Below, piece by piece: positions 43,995 to 56,000 of a stretch of DNA of 64,000 nucleotides. The notes under the pieces are model-generated. The model searched no databases and had not been told where the DNA came from. It saw nothing but the letters and a program-made list of their open reading frames with translations. This DNA comes from Poa pratensis. Lineage: Eukaryota; Streptophyta; Magnoliopsida; Poales; Poaceae. A program made the position numbers and the translations under genes. The stretch is from NCBI GenBank assembly GCA_947311845.1, contig CAMZMU010000111.1, positions 10,421,028-10,485,027 of the forward strand. Reading direction: 5' to 3'. Each line of letters begins with the position of its first letter. Within the stretch, counting starts at the first letter, position 1.

Positions 43995-46025
43995 TCTCTA
44001 CTATATAATATTGCTAGAGGTGGTGATGGTATGGTACGTTTTCTGATTTTCCGATTTTACCCCTGTGTGTTTCTAGATTTTACAGTACTGCCACCGCCAA
44101 GTGATCAACCGTTCGGTGATAAGAAAAAGAATCCCCAATCCTGCCCGTCCCGACCGACCTCTCCATTGCCTCGACCTGGCGGGCGTGAGCTTGTACGGCG
44201 GCGGCGGCCGGATCCGTGTTGGAGGTCGACGAAGCGACAGACTACGGGGAAATCGGCCGAAGGGTCCCTGGCCAGCCGGCCTCCGCGGCTCCGCTCACCG
44301 GCGCGCTCAAGGCAATAAGGCATCGCTGCATCCCTGCTCCCGTTCTCCTCCTCCGGCGTACCACCCAGCCCCTAGATCCTCCCCGCTCCGCCAACCTTCC
44401 TCCTCTACTGAGCTGCTCCGGCGGCCTCCACCCCGGTCCCTGCCCTCCACCTCAAATCTACCCTCAAGCTCACTACCGCCGCCCAAGTTAGATCCGGCAT
44501 CGCCCAGCTCCTCACGGCTCTGACCGGCAGAGAAAGGGCGCCTGAGCACTCCTCGCACCTCGGACGCCCAAGCAAGAGTTTTTCGGGCTGTACTGACATG
44601 CAGTTCACTACAGCCAACAGCTCCATCCAGCCCAACGTGCTCCAACACTGTTTAGCTTTGCTTTGCACGATTCTGTGAGTTCTTGTATCGTACAGAGGAT
44701 GCAAACTGTTGTACAGATCTTTGATTTTCTTCGCTCTGTACAGATTTTTGTTGATCCGTAAGATGCTGATAGGATGCATCATTTTGTACAGTTTTTGCCT
44801 AGGTGTCATGAGATGCATAGAGTTTATCAGAACTTCTATATGTTTTTTCTTTGGATGCATATCATTTGAGTATGGCTTGTTTGGCCAGAGAATCGAGGGA
44901 AGAAACGGATAGGTCATTTGTGGATATAGTTGCCAAGGTCAGTTGGAGCCTTTCACTTCTCCATGTTCTTCAGCAATGCACGTAGTGCTGAATATACACT
45001 TGGTGTCCGCATGTAGTAATTATCGGGGAGTTTTGGGTTCTCAGTCGTCACTACTATGTAAAGTTGTCAGTTGCTCATCACGTAAATTGCCTTCTCTTTT
45101 TTATATCTCGTTGGAAGCAAATTTTAATTATCTTAGATGATTATATGATGTGTTATATTCGTACTTACCATGTAACTACCACTAAATATTTTAGATTGGC
45201 TGTTGTAGTTTTATTTTATAATTTCCATGTACAATAGTGCTATAATCCCACTCACTCAAAGAGCTTTATGTTTATTATTTTACAGCATGTCTTGCAACAC
45301 AGAAAAAAACAGAAGAACTTCTATAATCAAGCAACTCGCAGGACAGATTGTGAAGATGATCCAATAGAAATTCGCTTCCAACGTTGTGTAGAAGTGTCTT
45401 TCTTTGTTCTCCTCTAAAGCGTCAGATTCTTATGGATGAGATGCTTGGCACTACCGATGAGAATGAGCCATTGCAGGTGTGGTTTCAATCCAGCTTTTTA
45501 AGTGTACTGGTTATTTGTTTCCGAGCATGATCAGCATATAGGAAAGACTATCAATATATATTGGGTACACAAATTATATATTTAGCTCTGATGTGTTATG
45601 GCTGCTGAATTTGGTATACATCATTTAGCATAACATACCTTTCAAACTGTTTTCGACATCTGTTGATTCAAGATGTGAGGGGAACTGTTCCACTGGAGGG
45701 GAGAGGACCAGGGATAGGAGTTTGGTGAGGTACCCCGAGGTACGGCAATAGGGGAGGCCAGCGACCAGGGGCGGAAGTTTTTGCGGCAAGACCAGAAGAG
45801 CTGATCTGTCAGGCGATCGTGAATAGGAGGAGGAAAAGCGACTAGGGACATAACTTTTTTACTTCAATTTCTTGAGTATATCAATTTGCGGTCATACAAC
45901 ATAATACGCTATTGTTGAGTGCTCTTTGCTAATACAATTGTCTCATCCACCCTAGAGTTTCTTGAGTGTATATGATTTGTTGCACTATCAACCTAGCGCG
46001 TAGCAAAGCACGGGCATTTTGCTAG
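43995..46025 (+). mobile_element. Helitron H1 (non-autonomous)
   Basis: It starts TCTCTACTATATAATATTGC and ends GCACGGGCATTTTGCTAG, inserted between A (43994) and T (46026) as Helitrons do, with no target duplication. The 5' part shows the Triticeae Helitron wording 'tggtacgttttctgattttc'. The 2.0-kb body has a GC-rich gene-like part (44150-44600) and AT-rich intron-like sequence, with an exon-like block flanked by TTTTACAG and CAG|GTGTGG at 45286-45477 (ending MDEMLGTTDENEPLQ). No Rep/helicase gene is present, so it needs helper proteins. The paralogous empty site at 46386-46401 confirms both borders. Confidence 0.9.
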
Positions 46026-47223
46026 TCATAACTATGACGTATATACTTACCAAAAAAAATTATGTGTTTTCCCTATGGTGCAACCGAATAACTACTTCTA
46101 CCAATTCCTACATTTTTCATTCTTAATTAAGGGCTCTTTTGAGGACACGTCATTTTGGGTCACGGGTGCAGTGCACCCGTTGTGTAAAACATTTTTAAAA
46201 TGTCAAAAAATCCAAAAAAAAAACAGATATACTTCAAGACATTTAATGTTAGCACAAAAAGTTTCGTGAAAAAAAGACATTTTTATTGGGCAGTGCAGAA
46301 AAGATAAAAAAATTCACATGAAGTGCTTTACTATACAATAAAAAAATATTATATCAAGAGGTCAGACATGTTGAAAGGTATTTATAGGTGTTTATGATAA
46401 CTATGATGTATACTACCAGAAAATTTATATGTTTTCTCTATGGTGCAGCCGAATAACTAGTTCTACCAGTTCCTATATTTTTCATTCTTAGTTGAGGACT
46501 CTTTAGATTCATAGGATAGAAAAAGTGAAGAAATAGGAAATTTATAGAATTGGGATGTCAAATCGAAATTGAATTATATGGGAAGAGTAAATTCTCTTGA
46601 TTGTGGTGAAAGAATTTGTCATGAGGTTAGACTTCATGGTTTTTTGCTATGAAGTTAACACTACAGGATTCTTATGAGATATTTTCACATGGGATATGAT
46701 CATATAAATCAAACAGCTTTCAAAGGAAAAATTTCCATAAGCTTCCAATTCTACATTTTTTTTGAAAGTCCTATAAATAGGGTTCACATGCCCTAACATT
46801 GTATTCGTACTTTATTCATCTGCATGTTTTTTCGTGAGCCAATTATGTTCTATAGTTTTACTTGTAAAGAAATTTATAAGGCATCCACACGCATATACGT
46901 GAGGTACAAATAAATAAATCAAAGAGACCGGACCGATGAATCTGACGTGGTCTCTTGGTTCACGGGCGCTCCAAACCAGTAGGCGCGCCCATCTTCCCGA
47001 CCCCACTAATCATCACCGCATTTTGAACGATTCGGATGTACTATATCATGTGTGTGTGAACCAATCGGATGTGCGATCTACGTTAGTAGGTAGGTATGCA
47101 TCTACCAGGCATTCAGGTACGTATGTACACGTAGCCTACCATATGCAGGGATATCCGGACGCATAACAAAACAGACAAAGAAAAAACATTGGCGAACGTA
47201 TATGCTAGCTGCAGGTTTACTGC
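46026..47223. repeat. Duplicated flank and second copy; other repeat-like DNA
   Basis: 46026-46135 continues copy 1 and 46311-46500 is copy 2 of the direct duplication. Between them, 46150-46300 looks like the end of another class II element ('gggtgcagtgcacccg'). 46500-46790 has wording ('gattcataggatag' ... 'gaaagtcctata') like an old Mutator/hAT-type MITE, without verified ends. No gene is seen. Confidence 0.55.
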
Positions 47224-47225
47224 TA

Positions 47226-47382
47226 CTCCCTCCGTTTTTTAAATGTAAAATGTTTTAGGTGAATATTGACTAGATGCGGATAAAATTGAGTGAACATACG
47301 CACTAAACTGGGTCTAGATATTTGTAAATGCTTGTGAATTTAGAAAAGGTATAAAATATCTTATATTAAAAAACGGAGGAAC
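47226..47382. mobile_element. Stowaway-like MITE (degenerate right end)
   Basis: Begins CTCCCTCCGTTTTTTAAATG and ends AAAAAACGGAGGAAC, with TA at 47224-47225 and 47383-47384. The right terminus has lost a G relative to the usual ACGGAGGGAG. Confidence 0.8.
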
Positions 47383-47403
47383 TACTATCGAGCGAATGCT
47401 ACA

Positions 47404-47927
47404 GGGCAATCCCTATACGACGCAACGCGTACCCTCCTCGTGTGTGTCGTGTTCCTCTGTCGCCATAGATGGGCCGGCCCACCAGTCGAGATGGAGGCGG
47501 CGGCCGGAGAGGAGCAGAGGGATGGGGACGGGGGCGACGGAGATGAGGAAGGTGACGTGCCACGGCCGCGACGACCTCGCCGGAGACGGGGACGACACGG
47601 CTGGCCGCGACGTCGCCGGCAAGGCGAGGCCAGGACCTCGCCAGAGGCCGGGGCGGCGGTCGGACCGGCGGTGGGCTGCGGTCGAGGAGGGCGGGGCGGC
47701 GAGGCACCGCTGGAGCGGGGCCGGCCGCAGGAGTCGGAAGAAGGCGGCCTGGCCGGCGGCAGCGGCGGGGGAGGACGTGCAGTGGCGGCAGGAAGAAGAC
47801 GATGGCGTGCTCGAGTTTATGCTGGGCCCGGCCCACGTCTCTAGGCGTCGCTCGTGTAACGGACGCTTTTGCGTCGTATAGGAGCTCCCATGTGTTCTCA
47901 AAAAAAAAAGAAAAAAAAAGAGCTCCC
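47404..47927. mobile_element. Mutator- or hAT-like TIR element
   Basis: Inverted ends contain CCTATACGACGCAA (left) and TTGCGTCGTATAGGAGCTCCC (right). The flanks carry ATGCTACA on both sides (47396-47403 and 47928-47935), an exact 8-bp duplication, or 9 bp with one mismatch. A second GAGCTCCCATG after an A-rich run (47899-47919) duplicates the right tip. The GC-rich centre has Arg/Gly/Ala-rich frames without recognised domains. Confidence 0.7.
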
Positions 47928-47935
47928 ATGCTACA

Positions 47936-48186
47936 GTGCTTGAATGTACGTGAGACATGACGGTCGGACTAAAAACGCACAAAGGCTCTCCGAGCCCGAT
48001 CCAATCCAAGGACGACGCAGCACGGCAGCAGTGCTACAATTTGCTACAGTACTAGCTGTGGCCTCCAACTAGAATTCAGCCTGTGTATCTCTTGAGGCCT
48101 ATCCAAGCAAGTAGTTGATGAGTTATTCGGCCCATAACCAACGAAGAATTCAGTTCGAAGGGAACCATCCAAGGTGAAGCGGCCCA
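47936..48186. other. Short unassigned spacer
   Basis: Nothing recognised; the last base (A, 48186) is the target base of the outer Helitron. Confidence 0.4.
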
Positions 48187-49555
48187 TCTTTACCTAATCT
48201 ATATCTATTAATAAAATCATTAAGGTTTCTTGTGGTACGTCATTTTTTTCCGATTTTACCCTCCCACCAAATCACATATTTACCCACCACTGCCACCCAT
48301 AAGTCAGGTACCGGTTCAATTTTTTCTTTTCCCGTCGTGCCCCTGGCTTTGATCATATTTACGGCGCTTGCCACCGCCAAGTAAAAAAAATAAAAAGACA
48401 GATCGTACCTACATCCTCTCTCTCTCATACTTTCCCCATTTTTCTGTTCTTCCATCTGCTTGGTTAGTTCATCGACTGAAGCAAGAGCGAAACAGGAAGA
48501 AGGAAAATAGATGCTCAAATCGCTCATCTATGTATGAAGCGGATCAAATCGCAAAGATCAATCTATCTTGCATGCCTGCATCGGCCCGATCCCCACCATG
48601 GCCGCACTATCTAGCTCGTGATTTGTAAAATTTAGCCCACCATGACCGGAACAGCTGGCTGGATTTCGTCCGCCATGGTCGTGACCCCGAGCTGCATCCG
48701 CCGCCATGGGCTTATTTTTCGAGCTCGCGGCGCCTGCCATGGCCGACCAATTAGCTCGCCGGCTGTATTTTGGCCGCCATGGTTGTGATGCCGAGCTACC
48801 GCCGCCGGCCATGGTTGCAATTTTCGAGCTCGTGGCGTCCACCATGGATGCGAGCGGCGAGCCTGCAGCCCGATCTTCCTCCGGCAGCCACACTCCTCCA
48901 ACGAGCGGCACCAGCTCGCTGGATTTTGCAGCCGCGGATGCGATGTCTCTCGCTGACCTTGGCTGCTCCTCGCTGCTGGGAGCCAGACCAGGCGCGGAAG
49001 CCACAGATCCCTGCTCCGTCGCAAGTGCAGATGTGTTTGGTTGGGGGACTCGCGTCGAGTCGAGTCGAGTCGCACCGGTTCGCCCTGTGTTTGGTTCGCG
49101 AGCGGGTAGGGGGTGGAGCGGCCACGGAGGGAATATACCCCAAAGATGCTGGGTCGGGCGAATCGGTATTATCGGTGGAGTCACCCGGCCCCGTGAGTGG
49201 AGTCGCTCACCCCCGCACCCACCTCTCGCTCCCGCACGCTCCCCTCGCTCCCCACGCTCCCCTCCAAGATCCGCGCCACCGGAGGCTTCCCTCCCAAGAT
49301 CCGCGGCGGCGGCGACCTGTGAGCGGCGGCAAGGGAGACTGGCACCGTTTGCCCCGAGCTCCACGCGCCACCCTCCCGCTCCTTCACCGTCGCGCCCTCT
49401 GCCTCACGCGGGCGAGCTCCCCCAGCCCGCCCCCTCGCTTTGTCGCCTAGGTGAAGGATCTCCGCCGCCCCACACCCCAGCTCCCCCAGTGACGAGGATC
49501 TCCGCCGCCCCACACCGCCGTCGTCCCCCGCACTGCCTTCGACGACCTACATCAG

Positions 49556-49672
49556 GTACAGAAGTGCAAACGAATCTGTTACTGCATACTGCATCTGTTT
49601 TAGGCTGCTACTGCATATGTTTTTTAAGGATGTGTTATTGCTTGCTGAAAATAAATTTGCATCTGCCTTTAG
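49556..49672 (+). other. Likely leader intron of the Harbinger transposase gene
   Basis: A CATCAG|GTACAG donor at 49556 and a CCTTTAG acceptor ending at 49672 bracket AT-rich DNA directly before the ATG at 49673. The upstream leader is GC-rich. Confidence 0.5.
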
Positions 49673-51043
49673 ATGGGAAATCAAACGAATCTGTTAATTT
49701 GGGCTGCTACTGCATATGTTTGGATGGTCATGGCTGTGGTTCTTGTTGAGTCTAGAAAAAAAAGAAGAAGAGCACGACCACCCATTTGCTATGCACCAAT
49801 TGCTGAGAGAGATAGGATGCGTATGGAGTATTTGAATAACAAAATCTGGAGGGATGAGACTACTTGCAAAAATATGCTTAGGCTTGGTAAAGGAGCATTT
49901 TTTCGGTTCTGTGATGTGTTCAGGGAACGCCATTTGCTTCAAGATACTATACACTTGTCTGTTGAGGAGCAAGTTGCAATGTTCCTCAACACAATTGGCC
50001 ACAATCTGAGAACTAGGTTAGTTGCGACCAATTTTGATAGGTCGACTGAAACTACAAGCAGATATTTCAACTTAGTATTGCATGCTATTGGTGAGTTGCG
50101 AGATGAATACATCAAGCCACCTTCCCTGGATATTGCACCTCAAATTGCAGGCAACCATCGATGGGATCCATATTTTAAGGTAAGATGGGTAGGCAATAGA
50201 TGTGGGATTTTAGAACCTCTAGAATATTACTAGGTTGCTAACTGTGTGTAATGTTGATGAATTAGGATTGCATTGGAGCAATTGATGGTACCCACGTGAG
50301 ATGTTCTGTGCCTAAGGCCATGGAGCCAGCTTTTCGTGGTAGAAAGTCTTTCACTTCACAAAATGTTTTGGCTGCGGTAGATTTTGATGGGAGGTTCACA
50401 TATGTGCTGGCTGGTTGGGAGGGCACGGCTCATGATGCAACAGTGTTAAAAGATGCATTAGAAAGACCTAATGGCCTACGTGTACCAACAGGTAAAACTA
50501 ATAAAATTGAGTCAATTTGCTATGTAGATGACAAACAAGTACCTAGCTAATTAATGATATGTTGTAGGTAAATATTACCTAGTTGACGCTGGCTATGGGG
50601 CTAAGCCTGGATTCCTGCCTCCCTTTCGCAATACAAGATACCATTTAAACGAATGGGGACACCATCCAGTTGAAAATGCTCAGGAATTGTATAACCTTAG
50701 GCACTCGTCACTTCGCATAAGGGTTGAGTGTGCATTTGGTTCGCTGAAGAGGAGATTCAAAGTCCTTGATGAGGCCAAGCCGTTTCACCCATACCCTACG
50801 CAAGTTGACATTGTTCAAGCATGCTGCATTATACATAATTGGATGTTGACTGATGGGGCTGATGATATCTTTATAGAAGCACAAAATGATCCACCTGAAG
50901 CCCCAGCCCCAACGTATGTTCTACATGGTACAACTACACGAGCCCAAGCTAGAGAACATCAAGCCACCGTCAATCTTATGAATAATATAGCCAATGCAAT
51001 GTGGGAAGGCCGTGCACAATACCTTGCCAATCAAGATGCTTAG
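49673..51043 (+). CDS. PIF/Harbinger DDE transposase (DDE_Tnp_4, ALP1-like)
   Basis: Three exons, 49673-50179, 50266-50491 and 50568-51043, with GT...AG introns and matching phases (0, then 1), give a 402-residue protein without stops. Exon 1 has a short hydrophobic start, a basic KKRRR patch and the helix-turn-helix-like N-terminal region (FFRFCDVFRERHLL, EQVAMFLNTIGHNLR). Exon 2 begins DCIGAIDGTHV, with the first catalytic Asp, and WEGTAHDATVLKDAL, with the second. Exon 3 has YLVDAGYGAKPGFLPP and RIRVECAFGSLKRRF, with the catalytic Glu, then CCIIHNW. All three DDE residues are therefore present. Length is usual for plant PIF-like transposases. It would cut the element at TAA-like targets together with the Myb-like protein encoded 113 bp downstream. 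Confidence 0.9.
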
Positions 51044-51155
51044 TCCATTTTCTGTAACATTTAGATTATTTCTGTAATGTTTTGAACTATTTATGTAATG
51101 TTCCTACGAACAATCTTTGTAATATTTTTAACAATCTATGTAAAGTGTTTAGGGA

Positions 51156-52157
51156 ATGGCTACGGATGCAACAGGTGAGGCGCCTGTAGGTTCAGAGGGT
51201 CGTACAGTGGTGTGCTGGACTACTTCCATGTCAACTTTCATGTTGAAGCACCTATGTGCAATTGTGGAAGGTGGTGCAAGGACATCTACAGGATTTAAGA
51301 TGATGCACTACAATGCTTGTGCAAGGGCATTGAATGAACACTATCGCCAATCCTTGACTGGAGCACAGATAAGCAACCATTATAGAACTATTAAGAAGAA
51401 GTTTGGCATGATCCAAAAAATCAAAGAGACAGTGAGTGGTGCACAGTGGGATGAGGAAACATCCACCATAAGGCTAGAGCATGAGATGGCTATAACCTAT
51501 ATTCTGGTACGTTCATTCTTTCATAATATTAGTTGTATAGTTGCTGAAATTGTTGTTTACTTGCTGAAATTCACAATATTACTTGCTGGAATAGTTGTGT
51601 ACTTGCTGAAATTGTTGTTTACTTGTTAATTTCAGAAGCACAAAGCTGCAGCTGAGTTCATCAACAAATCAATAGAGAACTATCGAGAGATGCAGATCAT
51701 ATATGGTGACCGTTTGGCAACTGGGAAGTATGCTAAAGGGTCAGACGAACCTATTGGGACTACTACAACATCAATGGACTGTGATGAGGATGATGAAGCT
51801 GTACTTGCACACTCCAACAATGAAGGGACCTCTGCCACAAAGCCAGTGAAGAAGCACAAGAAGGATCCTAATGAAGAAGAAGGCCTCGTTTCCATTCTTG
51901 GTCGTGTAGGATCTGAGCTTGCGGCTGCCATCATCACAGCCGGTGAGAAATCTGCCCCTCAGCCACCTCTTGATGAAATTCCTGATGAACTATATGAAAC
52001 TTTGTTGGGTATGGAAGGCTTTAGCGAGGCTCAAATTGCTCACTATTTTGCTTTTCTGGTTGAGAATCCTAAAAGTGCCAAAGCTTTCATGAAGATGGGG
52101 GACACAGGTCAGCAGACTTGGATGGCTAGGTACATCAACAAAGAGTGGAAAGATTAG
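51156..52157 (+). CDS. Harbinger Myb/SANT-like accessory protein
   Basis: Two exons (51156-51506 and 51636-52157, phase 0 intron with a TTTCAG acceptor) encode 290 residues. The N-terminal half holds a Myb/SANT-like DNA-binding domain (Myb_DNA-bind_3 type) with conserved aromatic positions: VVCWTTSMSTFMLKHL, NEHYRQSLTGAQISNHYR, IKKKFGMI. The middle is acidic (DCDEDDEAV) followed by a basic KKHKKDP stretch, a possible nuclear signal. The C-terminus is a conserved helical tail (ETLLGMEGFSEAQIAHYFAFL, ending TWMARYINKEWKD). In Harbinger systems this protein binds the ends and helps bring the transposase into the nucleus. The frame is intact and the order, transposase then Myb in tandem, fits a functional pair. 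Confidence 0.88.
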
Positions 52158-52679
52158 ATAAGGTCGAGTGATGTTATGTGTGTCGAACCTTCTATGTGTA
52201 TGATCTTATGTGTGTGATCTTATGTGTGTCCGAACCTTCTATGTATGTGATCTTATGTGTGTCCGAACCTTATATTTGTCGAACGAATGTGTGTTGAACC
52301 TTCTATGTGTGTGAGCTTATGTGTGTCAAAAAATTCGTTTTTCTGAGTCTTTATTGCTGAAATAGTTGTATACTTGATGAATTTATCACAAATGGGTTTG
52401 ATTATATCTTATCACAAATTTGAAATAACAAGGAAACTGTTTTCTCACTTTTTATGGTTCGCTCAATCAACCAAACATGAAAACTGGTTCGCACCATTTA
52501 CTCGGACTCAAACAACCAAACACGAGAGTGGTTTGTTCCACTCACTCCCACTCAGGAAACCAAACACGAAACTCGGTTCGCTCCAACCAGACAACCAAAC
52601 ACTCGGACGAATGGGGTGGCCCGGCAAAATATGGTTCGCCCCAACCCATGCAGTCTGAACCCCCAACCAAACACATCCT

Positions 52680-53451
52680 AACTGACGGGGTCGACCACGG
52701 TATCTCGCATGGGAACAGATTCGACCAAGGCCACGAACCAGGACCGTGTTCCATGAACCCATGTTTCAGTCAAGGTGTTTACTTTGTCTGTAGTTTTACA
52801 AATGAATTTGCTTGACGATAGGAAAAAGAGGCTGCAGTCGATGTCTTTTTTGTCAGTTGGGCTGAGCAATGATTGCAGCTCACATCCACATCCCAATCTC
52901 TCTACTAAATGTTCAGTATAAGATACTCATATATTGCTAAAATTTCAGCATGGACGGAGGATAACAATAGTTGTATTCCCATGGATTAAATACACCGTTC
53001 AGCATGGACGGAGTATATCAGTGCTTGTACATCCATGAATACAACGTGTTGTTGCTGACGAAACTGCTTATGGAAATTAAGTTTTCAACCTCACATGGGT
53101 TAAATAATACTATGAGCTTCACAAAGGTTCTCTGCCCCCGTCCGTTCGCATTCTTATTCAGTATTTTGCTTCTTCAAATGTTATAAAAATATATGTGTTC
53201 TGGATCCATCACCTAATCTCCTTTTTATTCTGAATTTTGGCTGCACAAATGGTTGTTCATGTTGTGTCTTTTCATATTTTTCTTTTCTTTTTCTGAAATA
53301 ATGGTTGCACAAATGTTGTGAAACGAAGAATTGGTTTAAGAAGCGGCTCTTAATTTTTGTTGCTGGTTCTCGCGAGATTCATGTAATGTTCATCAATATC
53401 AGATTGTTTATATGTTTATACCCCGTTGCAACGCACGGGCATTTGTGCTAG
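52680..53451. other. 3' arm of Helitron H2
   Basis: AT-rich sequence following the Harbinger element; it contains imperfect internal repeats ('catggacggag' at about 52952 and 53004) and leads to the hairpin and CTAG end. No gene is seen. Confidence 0.5.
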
Positions 53452-53454
53452 TAA

Positions 53455-56000
53455 TCACCACTAATATAAAAAGGCAGAGAGAGGGGTGATCCAAACAATC
53501 ACAACCACACATCTACTAATCTAACGGTTATGAAGCAATCGGACTGAGCACGGAGCGGAGCGGAACGTCCTTGCGCTGGCAGTTACTCTCTCTCCAAACA
53601 ACTCATCCTAAAAAAAGATCAAAACAACGCCGCCGCCGTCCGATGCACCCTCCCGCCGACGGCCAGCCTCCATCCCCGCCCTACGCTCCCGCCCAGCGCC
53701 TGCCCGAAGACCCCGCGCGGCCCGCCGCCGGCCATCCTCCATGACCGCCTGCCCGGCGCACCCGCCTACCGCCATGGTCTGAGCACCGTCCCTCGGACCG
53801 AAGAAATACCGTTAGGATCGACCTTCCCTCCCGCCGACCAATAGTTCGCGAGGAACGGGAATGCCGACACGCGTGAAGATGGGATCCGCGGCCGACAGAG
53901 GCCTGCGCCGCCTCCCATGGACGTTGTGACCTCGGCTCAGGGGAGCGCCCAAACCGCGCTCGCGCCCTTGGCACAGGCGAGTGGACGCCCCGCGACGCCT
54001 GCATCCATCTCCCTGGAAAGTCTTCGCTACCACGCGCCGCTGGCCACTTGAACGATCTGTACGCATCACCCATATGTAAGACCTCACTCCAACCTCCGCC
54101 CTTGTCTCTTAATATGTTGTTGCATACTACGTGTTTGACGGAATGCTCATGGTACATGTAAAGCCTAGGGATTAGAATTTTTCATCTGGTTTCATATGTG
54201 TAAGCGGTCAGTAGATCATTGCCGGCAGCAGAGTTTCTGTTTTGATAGAGCAAATTGACAAACCAAATTATAATGCTAATACTACTAATTAAGCTACTAG
54301 CATGTGAAAGCTTTTGACAAATTGGGAGATGCCTATTGAATTTAAGTATAACATTGTGACCTATTTTCCGTAGATTGTAGTTGAAAAGAAGGAAATAAAT
54401 GTTCTAGAGAACGAGGTTCTTATAATCAGCAGGCAATGAATCCTTAATACTGTTACTTACTGTTCGTCTCTCATTTTTTTTGTGACTTTGTTCATGATGT
54501 TTTCATAGCTCATGTAGCATTTTATGGCTGAGTTGCAGTCCGTACGTACATTCAACACCATTGCTGCCGCGCGGTACGCCGTCATGCTCATCATCGTGGC
54601 ACGTTGGTGTTTAGCTCATATGCGATGTGCTAAATTGTTGAGACAAATATGAGTGCATGAAAATTAAGCATACACAGGTGAAATAATCAAACCATGACGG
54701 GAGAACAGTGGCAAGAATGCATGCCTTGGGAGCAAGTTTGATTCTCCAGGTTTCATTTTTCACCTACAATGATGTTTGTCATCATCCTTGATTGTGAACA
54801 ACAAATCTATCTTTACCTCTTCGTTCTATACTGGAAAGTCATCTACTTTCTGTGTAAAAACCAGGGCATTTGGTTTCACTTGGGGGTATGAACTAATTTG
54901 GAAGTTAGTAAATAAAATGACCTCTACTTGATCAAATGCACTTGGAAGTTTGTAAATAAAATGGATTAGAACATACAATACATTTTTCTACACGCTTGCA
55001 TATTTGAGATAATCTTACCTGAAAAACTGCTAGGATGGCTTACTATGCATTTGCAACAGGATGAAGGGCTAAAAATTATTTCTGGAGGAGTGGGAGCATT
55101 CAAAAACACTGGTGGAAAACATGAATTGGGATTGCATGGATTCACTCCGATAGTTATTTGCGGAAACTATTTCCGAAAGTATGATTTATCTATCATTTTC
55201 CTCTTATGCTTCGTGGTGTTTGCTTAAGCTAGCAATCAAAATGCTGCACTGATATGCAGTGCTATAAAATGCAAAGTAAGACTAACCTAGGACAAAAATC
55301 AATTATGTAAATTATTGATAATCTGCTTTTAGGTCTTTGAATTTTCTTAGCAGAACTACTGCAGGCTTAAGCTGTCCTGAATACACACTTCTCGAGGTGT
55401 AGTTATAAGGCTTTTGAAGCTTCTCACACAACTTCTCTGAGGACCAAGCTCAGCGTCATGGAAACCTCATTGGAGGACCAAGTTCAGCATCATGGGCGCC
55501 TTAAAGTTTTAATATCTATGTCTTGCATGCACGGTGGACTCCCTGGTGGCACCCTGGTGGATTACTATGTTATTTTGGACATTGTCAATAATGTTTTTCT
55601 GAAAGGACAATTGCTCTATCTGTTGGGGGCATGATGTGTGTGTACTTATATGCTTAAGTATTGTTTTCGTTGTTCTTATCAGTTATCACCATTGTTACTT
55701 TGAAGCTGCAACAAGAAGTTTCACAGCTATCATATATTTAGGCAACCTCGATCTGAAAACATAAGTATATGTACTTCATTCACGATATGACGAATTTGCT
55801 TGCAAATAACGACATGGCAATAATCCAACTCCAAAAGGCCTGCCCAGACTCTGCATCGAATGACTAACTCCATAACCAGACTAACTGGCTGTACTTTTTA
55901 CTTTTTTGGTTGACCGAGTTTAAATATTGTATGCTAACTAAGATATATGAGGAAATTTCTTCATAAAGATACACGTGCATTGCACGTGCACAATTACTAG
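53455..56000 (+). mobile_element. Helitron H3 (non-autonomous)
   Basis: Starts TCACCACTAATATAAAAAGG and ends with the hairpin CACGTGCATTGCACGTG (7-bp stem) followed by CACAATTACTAG, inserted between A (53454) and T (56001). Different end sequences show it is a different Helitron family from H1 and H2. The body has a GC-rich first-exon-like part (53620-54060) and then AT-rich intron-like DNA. One exon-like block (about 55060-55180, QDEGLKIISGGVGAFKNTGG) is open and acceptable as coding but not recognised. This layout is typical of a captured, intron-containing gene fragment. Confidence 0.82.

Larger units (their letters stand above)
49030..52677 (+). mobile_element. PIF/Harbinger transposon, apparently complete
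   Basis: The ends GATGTGTTTGGTTGGGGG (49030-49047) and CCCCCAACCAAACACATC (52660-52677) are perfect 18-bp inverted repeats. Subterminal copies of the same words occur inside both ends (tgtttggttcg near 49089; aaccaaacacg near 52515 and 52558). The element contains both genes needed by Harbinger elements: a DDE transposase and a Myb-like protein, both on the plus strand with intact frames. The 3-bp target duplication is not clear (TGC or GCA on the left, TAA or CTA on the right), so one flank may have changed. Confidence 0.85.
48198..53451 (+). mobile_element. Helitron H2, carrying a PIF/Harbinger transposon
   Basis: Starts TCTATATCTATTAATAAAAT and ends CCCGTTGCAACGCACGGGCATTTGTGCTAG, split here as hairpin CCCGT...ACGGG (about 53421-53440) and CTAG (53448-53451). 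It sits between A (48197) and T (53452). Outside the Harbinger insert its own sequence is ~1.6 kb. The part before it (48570-48950) is a degenerate run of CCATGG/GAGCTCG-rich units. Confidence 0.88.

Noticed and set aside
47399..48009. Overlapping 130-198 codon frames
   Set aside because: They span the ends of a TIR element and are composition-driven; no domain.
48558..49749. Frames of 226-347 codons on both strands
   Set aside because: They cross the Helitron/Harbinger junction at 49030 and run through the leader of the transposase gene; no domain.
53681..54157. 158-codon minus-strand frame in Helitron H3
   Set aside because: GC-driven and antisense to the exon-like part; no recognisable motif.
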